From Spirochaetales bacterium (GTDB lineage Bacteria; Spirochaetota; Spirochaetia; DSM-27196; PWMO01), in NCBI GenBank assembly GCA_007130025.1, contig SLTF01000224.1, positions 1-10,206 of the forward strand: a stretch of DNA of 10,206 bases, written 5' to 3'. Of the stretch, positions 5,615 through 10,206 are shown piece by piece. Every line of letters begins with the position of its first letter. Positions within the stretch are counted from its first letter, which is position 1. The notes under the pieces are model-generated. The model searched no databases. It was not told where the DNA came from and saw nothing but the letters and a program-made list of their open reading frames with translations. A program made the translations under genes and the position numbers.

Positions 5615-7423
5615 ATGGAAAAGCGAACGTTGTACGCGGTGATCCTCTCGGTCATCGTGATTACCATCGGATTCACCGTGCAGAACCTGCTCTACCCACC
5701 GGAGCCGGTTCCCGTCACGGCCCCCGCAGCTCCGGCGCCCCAACCCGGCGCTCCCGCGGCCGATCCTCAGGCAGCGCCCGGACCCGCGACCGACGCACCG
5801 AGACCCGCACCCAGCTTCGCGGATGGAACCGTCCGTGCCGTGCCGCAGGAGGGGATCTCCCGACAGACTCGCGTCTTTCAGAACGACGTCCTTCGCGTCA
5901 CCTTCACCCCTGAAGGCGGCGCCGTCCAGTCGTTTGAGCTGCTCGAGCATCTCGAGCGGGGCAACCCCGTCGAAATGGCGGTTACCGGCTCGGCCGCGGA
6001 CCAGAACGGGTTTCTGCTCAAGTTCGGCGGCCCCGACGCCCCACCGGTTACCGACCTCTTCACCTTTCGCCGGACGGACAACCCCAACGTCATCGAGTTT
6101 TCCCGCGACTTCTATTTCTCGGGTCGGCCCGAAGCGCCGTTCCGCGTTGTGCGCCGCTACGTCTTTCAGCCGGGTGAGTACCTCTTCGAGCTGCAGACTA
6201 CCATCGAGAACAGCGTCAACGAGTTCATCGCCCTGGACTCCAACGGCATCGCCTATACCATCACCACCGCGCCTCAGATTGGCCCAAGCTTCACCCAGCT
6301 CGACGGCCGGCAGGAGTTTCGCCGCTTCCTCACCCACACCGGCGGCCGGCGTCGCACCGTCAATGTATCCTCCGGCTCAAGCCAGCAGGTAGCGGACCGC
6401 GTCGACTGGGCGGCAATCGCCGGCAAGTATTTCGTCCTGATCGCTGTGCCCGGCGCCGCCGACTACCGGGTGACCTTCTCCGCGGTCCCCGCACAGGGCG
6501 TGCCCGAGGCACACCGTATCTCGGTTTCCCGGCCGGTGATTCGCAGCGCCCGTAACACCGATACTGTGCGTTTCTTCGTTGGCCCCAAGACCCCCGCCCA
6601 CCTCGAGCGGTACAACAGCGCCAATGACAACGCCTTCCGCACCCAGAACCTCAATCTGGACGCTGCCATGGAGACGCGGATGCTCCTGGGCTGGCTGGAG
6701 AACATCCTCAAGTTTGCCCTGAATGCAATCAGCCGCGTGGTACCCAACTACGGCATCGCCATCATCGTGCTCACCCTCATCGTCAAGCTGCTGCTCTGGC
6801 CGCTGACCCACAAGAGCTACGAGTCAACCGCGCGCATGCAGAGCCTCTCGCCCAAGATCCAGGAACTGCGCGAGAAGCACCCGGACAACCCGCAGAAGAT
6901 GAACGCGGAGATGGCCGCGCTGTACAAGAAGGAAGGCGTCAACCCACTCGGCGGCTGTCTGCCGATGCTGCTGCAGTTCCCGTTCTTCATCGCGATGTTC
7001 GGTCTGTTCAACAACCACTTCGAACTGCGCGGCGCGAGCTTCATTCCGGGCTGGATCGACGATCTCTCCGCGCCCGAGTCCATCTGGAACTTCGGCGACT
7101 TCACCCTGCCCTTCCTGGGATGGAACGACCTTCGCCTCCTGCCCATCGTCTTCGTGGGAACGCAGATCCTCTCCAGCAAGCTGATGCAGCAACCGCAGGC
7201 CAACGCAAGCCAGATGAAGATGATGACCTATATGATGCCCATCGTCTTCTTCTTCGTGCTCTATAATATGCCGTCGGGACTTCTGGTATACTGGATCGTG
7301 ACCAACGTACTGACCGTTGGCCAGCAGTATTACAACAACAAGATCAAGAAGCCCGCACCCGCACCGGTTGCCGCACCCGCGGCCAGAGCTTCTGCTGCAA
7401 AGAAGCGCTCGACAAAGAGATAG
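5615..7423 (+). CDS. yidC: YidC, membrane protein insertase (Oxa1/Alb3 family)
   Basis: YidC inserts and folds inner-membrane proteins, alone or with SecYEG. The 602-residue product has the diderm form: an N-terminal membrane anchor (about residues 6-27), a Pro/Ala-rich linker (about 28-72), a large periplasmic P1 domain (about 75-335), and a conserved C-terminal insertase core (from about 355) with several membrane segments. The core includes NYGIAIIVLTLIVKLLLWPLT (378-398), the cytoplasmic hairpin with KIQELREKHPDNPQKMNAEM, VNPLGGCLPMLLQFPFFIAMF near 442-462, and NMPSGLLVYWIVTN near 550. The groove position occupied by Arg in E. coli YidC is Lys391 here, still positively charged. A basic tail ends the protein, as in ribosome-binding YidC homologues. 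AAGGAG at 5604-5609 favours ATG 5615 over the TTG just before it. Confidence 0.97.
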   Translation: MEKRTLYAVILSVIVITIGFTVQNLLYPPEPVPVTAPAAPAPQPGAPAADPQAAPGPATDAPRPAPSFADGTVRAVPQEGISRQTRVFQNDVLRVTFTPEGGAVQSFELLEHLERGNPVEMAVTGSAADQNGFLLKFGGPDAPPVTDLFTFRRTDNPNVIEFSRDFYFSGRPEAPFRVVRRYVFQPGEYLFELQTTIENSVNEFIALDSNGIAYTITTAPQIGPSFTQLDGRQEFRRFLTHTGGRRRTVNVSSGSSQQVADRVDWAAIAGKYFVLIAVPGAADYRVTFSAVPAQGVPEAHRISVSRPVIRSARNTDTVRFFVGPKTPAHLERYNSANDNAFRTQNLNLDAAMETRMLLGWLENILKFALNAISRVVPNYGIAIIVLTLIVKLLLWPLTHKSYESTARMQSLSPKIQELREKHPDNPQKMNAEMAALYKKEGVNPLGGCLPMLLQFPFFIAMFGLFNNHFELRGASFIPGWIDDLSAPESIWNFGDFTLPFLGWNDLRLLPIVFVGTQILSSKLMQQPQANASQMKMMTYMMPIVFFFVLYNMPSGLLVYWIVTNVLTVGQQYYNNKIKKPAPAPVAAPAARASAAKKRSTKR

Positions 7424-7440
7424 TCGGGCACGGAGGACAT

Positions 7441-8103
7441 ATGATACGAGAATTTGAAGGAAAAACCGAGAAGGAGGCAATCGACGCCGCCGTCGCGGAG
7501 CTTGGGCTTGAGCGCGACGAGTTCGACGTCGAGATCCTCGACACCCAGAAGTCCGGCTTTCTGGGCATGCAGAAGAAGGTGCTCATTCGCGTTCACATTA
7601 CCGACGATGCGGTCTACGCCGGACAGTACGACCCCGAGAACGACTTTGAGCACGGTCTTGTCGACTTTCTGCACAACCTCACCGAGAAAATGGGCTTTCC
7701 CGCCACCGCGCAGATTGTCTATCGCGAACCCGAGAAGATTGGCATCCGTCTCGACGGTGAACACTCCAGCATCCTGATTGGACGAAAGGGCAAGAACCTC
7801 GACGCCATCCAGCTCCTTGCCAACGTGATCGCCGGCCGTCTCGGAAGCGGCGACATCAAGGTCGTGATCGACAGCGAAAACTACCGCAGTCGTCGCGAAG
7901 AGAGCCTCATCCGGCTCGCCGAAAAGGTGGGCGACCAGGTCAAGCGCACCCGCTCGTCGCGCCTGCTCGAGCCGATGAACCCCTTCGAACGGCGTCTCAT
8001 CCACACCGCGCTCGCAAATATCGAGGGAATCGAGACCAAGAGCGAAGGCGAAGGCCTTTACAAACAGGTTCGCGTCTCCTACACCGGCGGCAACCGCCGC
8101 TGA
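7441..8103 (+). CDS. jag: Jag/KhpB, KH-R3H RNA-binding protein
   Basis: A 220-residue protein with the three parts of the Jag family. The Jag-N domain is at about 1-50 (MIREFEGKTEKEAIDAAVAELGL and SGFLG). A KH domain at about 90-155 carries the GxxG loop IGRKGKN (113-119). An R3H domain at about 155-218 carries the R-x3-H motif RRLIH (184-188). Homologues (KhpB, with KhpA) bind small RNAs and mRNAs and affect cell division and elongation in Gram-positive bacteria; the role elsewhere is less clear. The ATG at 7441 is preceded by GGAGG (7432-7436), and the gene starts 17 bp after yidC, an almost universal pairing. It is probably the last gene of the operon. Confidence 0.96.
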   Translation: MIREFEGKTEKEAIDAAVAELGLERDEFDVEILDTQKSGFLGMQKKVLIRVHITDDAVYAGQYDPENDFEHGLVDFLHNLTEKMGFPATAQIVYREPEKIGIRLDGEHSSILIGRKGKNLDAIQLLANVIAGRLGSGDIKVVIDSENYRSRREESLIRLAEKVGDQVKRTRSSRLLEPMNPFERRLIHTALANIEGIETKSEGEGLYKQVRVSYTGGNRR

Positions 8104-8164
8104 GCCAAGCCCGGCGCTGAGCGCGGCGGCGGCCGTTGCGCAGGATACGGGGCACTCCCCAACT

Positions 8165-8173
8165 TGTGGATAA
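8165..8173 (-). promoter_or_regulatory. Perfect DnaA box downstream of jag
   Basis: The - strand reads TTATCCACA exactly. Just before it on that strand is CTACTCACA, a poor second box (three mismatches) two bases away. It lies between the jag stop and the terminator hairpin, outside any coding sequence. Confidence 0.7.
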
Positions 8174-8185
8174 CCTGTGAGTAGA

Positions 8186-8211
8186 TTCGGGGTGTTTTCG
8201 GGCACCCCGAA
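8186..8211 (+). terminator. Probable terminator of the rpmH-jag operon
   Basis: TTCGGGGTG (8186-8194) and CACCCCGAA (8203-8211) form a perfect 9-bp stem with an eight-base loop, 83 bp after the jag stop. The following sequence is only moderately T-rich (ACATTTCCTTCTT), so termination may be partial, but it is the best terminator candidate in the window. Confidence 0.6.
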
Positions 8212-8523
8212 ACATTTCCTTCTTGCACCAACCATTCCTACGCCTTCGATCGGTGTTCACTGCTCCGGATCGGCCAACGACTCGTCACCGGCTGCGCCGC
8301 GATCGGCCATCAGCCGGCCCGACGCTCGCCCATTCGGCCGCCAGTTCCGGCGAAAACAACCGGTCCGGCGCCCGAATAGTGAAATATTTGCCGCTTTCTG
8401 ATCGAATCCGCGCTTCTTCGTGCAACAATTTTCCCGCCGTGTGAGCGGGTTTCCCAGCCCGATTTTCGGCCTCCCGCCCCGGCGAACCGATCAACGGTTC
8501 CACCCGAAATGCTCCAAATGCCG

Positions 8524-8538
8524 ATGTCATCATGACAT
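8524..8538. repeat. 15-bp palindrome ATGTCA-N3-TGACAT
   Basis: Perfect 6-bp arms around TCA, in non-coding DNA about 190 bp upstream of the gcvH promoter. It has the look of a site for a dimeric regulator, but no regulator is encoded nearby and I cannot name one. Confidence 0.45.
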
Positions 8539-8616
8539 TGAGGCGTGCCCCGGTCGCAACCCGAGAGATGAATCGAACATTCGGGTGCGAATGGCCACGC
8601 TTGCCTGTGAACAGTT

Positions 8617-8625
8617 TGTGGATAA
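8617..8625 (-). promoter_or_regulatory. Perfect DnaA box upstream of gcvH
   Basis: The - strand reads TTATCCACA exactly, followed two bases later by CTGTTCACA, a poor second box with three mismatches. It lies 88 bp upstream of the gcvH -35 box and has the same orientation as the box at 8165. Confidence 0.7.
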
Positions 8626-8712
8626 CCAAAATCGGCATTGACGAAAATGGAGTTTCAGTTCAAGATGGTGGGTAGTGCGACGGGTGGGCCCGTTGGGCCG
8701 GCGTGTTCAGAG

Positions 8713-8741
8713 TTGATACGCTCCCGGTTCTGGAGTATCTT
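8713..8741 (+). promoter_or_regulatory. Sigma-70-type promoter of gcvH
   Basis: TTGATA (8713-8718, five of six) and TATCTT (8736-8741, four of six) are separated by an ideal 17-bp spacer. Transcription would start near 8748, about 40 bases before the gcvH ATG. No glycine-riboswitch sequence is seen in that short leader. Confidence 0.65.
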
Positions 8742-8788
8742 ATGGACATCGTGGTGGTACCGCGGTGTCGCGGCACAAGGAGTCTGCA

Positions 8789-9178
8789 ATGAAGTTCGAT
8801 AGCGGCGTTCACTACCGGAAATCCCACGAGTGGGCCAGGAAAGACGGTGACGCGGTGGTGGTCGGCATCTCCGACTACGCGCAGGACAGCCTCGGAGACG
8901 TGGTCTTCGTCGAGCTGCCCGAAGTCGGCAAGACCATCAAGCAGGGCGAGACCTTCGCGGTGGTTGAGAGCGTCAAGGCTGCAAGCGACATCTACATGCC
9001 GGTCTCCGGCAGCATCGCTGAAGTCAACCAGGCGCTCGCCGATAACCCGGCCCTCATCAACGAAGATCCCTTCGGCGCCGGTTGGATCGCGAAGATCACG
9101 CCCTCGGATGCTAAAGAGCTCGACGCGCTGATGAGCGCCGCCGACTACGAGGCGTACACCAAAGAACTGGAAGACTGA
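8789..9178 (+). CDS. gcvH: GcvH, glycine cleavage system H protein (lipoyl carrier)
   Basis: GcvH carries the lipoyl arm that passes the aminomethyl group from GcvP to GcvT and is re-oxidised by lipoamide dehydrogenase, yielding CO2, ammonia and methylene-tetrahydrofolate from glycine. The 129-residue product matches the family throughout: HEWARKDGDAVVVGISDYAQDSLGDVVFVELP, then the lipoylation site VESVKAASD with the modified Lys at 63, then VSGSIAEVN and the ending WIAKI. ATG 8789 has AAGGAG at 8777-8782; an upstream in-frame GTG at 8765 lies before that ribosome-binding site and is rejected. No gcvT or gcvP is adjacent, so the other subunits must be elsewhere, or the protein serves mainly in lipoate transfer. 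Confidence 0.97.
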   Translation: MKFDSGVHYRKSHEWARKDGDAVVVGISDYAQDSLGDVVFVELPEVGKTIKQGETFAVVESVKAASDIYMPVSGSIAEVNQALADNPALINEDPFGAGWIAKITPSDAKELDALMSAADYEAYTKELED

Positions 9179-9197
9179 CCCGGAAAGAAGACTGACC
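9170..9197. repeat. Short direct repeat spanning the gcvH stop codon
   Basis: GAAGACTGACC occurs at 9170-9180, including the gcvH TGA, and again at 9187-9197. The spacing is 17 bp, and the following bases are also similar. It looks like a small local duplication of the gene end. Confidence 0.55.
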
Positions 9198-9221
9198 GGG
9201 AACACTGACATCGGCAGACCC

Positions 9222-9288
9222 GTCCCGCACCCCGGGACTGCGCACAGGTCGCGCACCAGAGTTTGCCGCCGGACGCCCATACCGTCCG
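9222..9288 (+). promoter_or_regulatory. Two hairpins in the gcvH-ahcY gap
   Basis: The first stem is GTCCCG (9222-9227) with CGGGAC (9233-9238), loop five bases. The second is CGGACG (9270-9275) with CGTCCG (9283-9288), loop seven bases. Both lie in the 180-bp gap before ahcY. Neither is followed by a T-run, and the conserved core of SAH riboswitches is absent. They may be weak RNA structures in a GC-rich spacer, or an unrecognised leader element. No clear separate promoter is seen for ahcY. Confidence 0.35.
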
Positions 9289-9358
9289 CCGCCCCACCCC
9301 GGCACACTGCGCAGGGAGCCCTGACCAGCGTACCGGACTTCAGAATCAGGAGGACACC

Positions 9359-10206
9359 ATGTCCGTAGCCACAAAAGTGGTCGACTTTCGTGTCGCCGAT
9401 ATCTCCCTGGCCGATTGGGGCCGCAAAGAGATCATCATGGCGGAGAAGGAGATGCCCGGTCTCATCGCCACCCGGGAAAAGTACGGCTCAAAGAAGCCGC
9501 TCGCCGGCGTCCGGATCACCGGCAGCCTGCACATGACCATCCAGACCGCCGTGCTCATCGAGACCCTCGTTGACCTCGGCGCCGACGTACGCTGGTCCAG
9601 CTGCAACATCTTCTCCACCCAGGACCACGCCGCAGCCGCAATTGCCGTCGGCCGCCCCGAATCGGGTGGCAGCGTCGAGCGCCCCGCCGGCACCCCCGTC
9701 TTCGCGTGGAAGGGTGAAACTCTCGATCAATACTGGGAGCTTCTCTACCAGGCACTCTGCTTTCCGGTGGAAGGGCAGGACATCGTTCAGAAGAGCCTCG
9801 GCCCCCAACTCGTGGTGGACGATGGCGGCGACGCCACCCTCATGATCCACCTCGGCTTCCGGATCGAAGAAGACCCTTCGCTCCTGGACAAGCCCGGCGA
9901 TTCTCCCGACGAAAAAGCGCTGATGAAGGTCCTGCGCCGCGTCTACGAGGAGAATCCCACCAAATGGCACGACGCGGTCAAGGATTGGCGCGGCGTCAGC
10001 GAAGAGACCACCACCGGAGTGCATCGTCTTTACAAGATGGCCGCCGAGAAAAGCCTCTTCGTCCCGGCAATCAACGTCAACGACTCGGTAACCAAGAGCA
10101 AGTTTGACAACCTCTACGGCTGCCGCGAAAGCCTGGTCGACGGCATCAAGCGCGCCACCGACCTCATGATCGCCGGCAAGGTCGCCGTGGTCTGCGGCTT
10201 TGGCGA
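9359..10206 (+). CDS. ahcY: AhcY, S-adenosylhomocysteine hydrolase (5' part, runs off the window)
   Basis: AhcY reversibly splits S-adenosylhomocysteine into adenosine and homocysteine with bound NAD, relieving inhibition of methyltransferases and feeding methionine recycling. About 282 residues are visible. Family segments include GSLHMTIQTAVLIETL (near 56-71), SCNIFSTQDHAAAA (81-94), DDGGDATLMIHLG (154-166), EETTTGVHRLYKM (near 214-226) and PAINVNDSVTKSKFDNLYGCRES, where Lys246 and Asp250 match the human catalytic Lys186 and Asp190. The window ends in the NAD-binding VCGFG. The stretch between residues 166 and 213 holds the insert typical of the longer bacterial and plant-type enzymes (about 470 residues). 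ATG 9359 follows a strong AGGAGG (9349-9354). It lies 180 bp after gcvH, on the same strand. Confidence 0.97.
   Translation, partial: MSVATKVVDFRVADISLADWGRKEIIMAEKEMPGLIATREKYGSKKPLAGVRITGSLHMTIQTAVLIETLVDLGADVRWSSCNIFSTQDHAAAAIAVGRPESGGSVERPAGTPVFAWKGETLDQYWELLYQALCFPVEGQDIVQKSLGPQLVVDDGGDATLMIHLGFRIEEDPSLLDKPGDSPDEKALMKVLRRVYEENPTKWHDAVKDWRGVSEETTTGVHRLYKMAAEKSLFVPAINVNDSVTKSKFDNLYGCRESLVDGIKRATDLMIAGKVAVVCGFG

Larger units (their letters stand above)
8104..8788. other. Gene-free 685-bp region between jag and gcvH with DnaA boxes
   Basis: No frame here has both a ribosome-binding site and family resemblance, and no tRNA or other RNA gene is recognisable. It does hold a perfect DnaA box near each end (8165-8173 and 8617-8625, both on the - strand), a strong hairpin (8186-8211), a 15-bp palindrome (8524-8538) and a gcvH promoter (8713-8741). 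Its middle (about 8370-8450) appears more AT-rich than the surrounding genes. It may be a DnaA-binding or regulatory locus. Confidence 0.6.

Noticed and set aside
5351..6337. Open frame of 328 codons on the - strand opposite rnpA and yidC
   Set aside because: Shadow of high-GC coding DNA; the + strand frames encode clear RnpA and YidC, and the antisense product has no recognisable motif.
7330..8235. Open frame of 301 codons on the - strand opposite jag
   Set aside because: Antisense to a clear Jag protein; the product is compositionally odd with no family signature, and it runs through the terminator hairpin.
8560..8580. tRNA T-arm-like sequence on the - strand (GTTCGATTC)
   Set aside because: Flanking bases do not form a full T stem, acceptor stem or anticodon arm, and no CCA follows.
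8285..8638. Short frames on both strands in the jag-gcvH gap
   Set aside because: No ribosome-binding sites, no family resemblance, and they cover DnaA boxes and palindromes. Left as non-coding.
8742..8788. Possible glycine riboswitch before gcvH
   Set aside because: The predicted leader is only about 40 bases, too short for a glycine aptamer, and shows no conserved core upstream either.
9179..9358. Possible SAH riboswitch before ahcY
   Set aside because: The two hairpins are present, but the conserved GAGGAGCGCTGC-like core and its pairing partner are not seen.

Overview
The window looks like the replication-origin neighbourhood of a high-GC bacterial chromosome. Gene order, all on the + strand unless noted: dnaA (3' part), oriC, dnaN, recF, a DUF721/DciA-type gene, a toxin-antitoxin-like gene on the - strand, rpmH, rnpA, yidC, jag, a 685-bp non-coding stretch, gcvH and ahcY (5' part). 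The dnaA-dnaN-recF-DUF721 series, the rpmH-rnpA-yidC-jag block on the same strand, the absence of yidD between rnpA and yidC, and a YidC with a large periplasmic domain best suit a free-living, diderm member of the Spirochaetota (Spirochaeta/Alkalispirochaeta-like). That placement is an inference from gene order and protein character; no database was searched.

Region 1 (1-3863) is the replication block. DnaA is followed by a 239-bp gap that reads as oriC: one perfect DnaA box, one near-perfect and two weak boxes, a GC-rich spacer, a DnaA-trio-like CTA repeat, and an AT-rich stretch running into the dnaN ribosome-binding site. This matches the basal unwinding layout known from Bacillus subtilis. 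DnaN (sliding clamp), RecF (gap repair) and the DciA-like protein (probable DnaB helicase operator) follow closely, so initiation, helicase loading, processivity and repair are encoded together. Reading away from oriC, + strand genes are co-oriented with the replication fork.

Region 2 (3864-5067) interrupts two conserved blocks. It holds one gene on the opposite strand that joins a Phd/YefM-like antitoxin to a VapC-like PIN domain in a single frame. The first catalytic Asp of the PIN domain is replaced by Ala. A large inverted repeat overlies its likely promoter and is a good candidate for an autoregulatory operator. The rest of the gap holds short tandem repeats, small palindromes and a near-consensus sigma-70 promoter for rpmH.

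Region 3 (5068-8211) is the rpmH-rnpA-yidC-jag operon: ribosomal protein L34, RNase P protein (start codon inside rpmH), membrane insertase and a KH/R3H RNA-binding protein. A strong hairpin downstream of jag probably ends it.

Region 4 (8104-8788) has no convincing gene. It carries two perfect DnaA boxes 452 bp apart, the terminator hairpin, a 15-bp palindrome and a gcvH promoter. It may be a second DnaA-binding locus. Region 5 (8789-end) encodes GcvH (lipoyl carrier of glycine cleavage) and AhcY (S-adenosylhomocysteine hydrolase), both linked to one-carbon and methyl-group metabolism.
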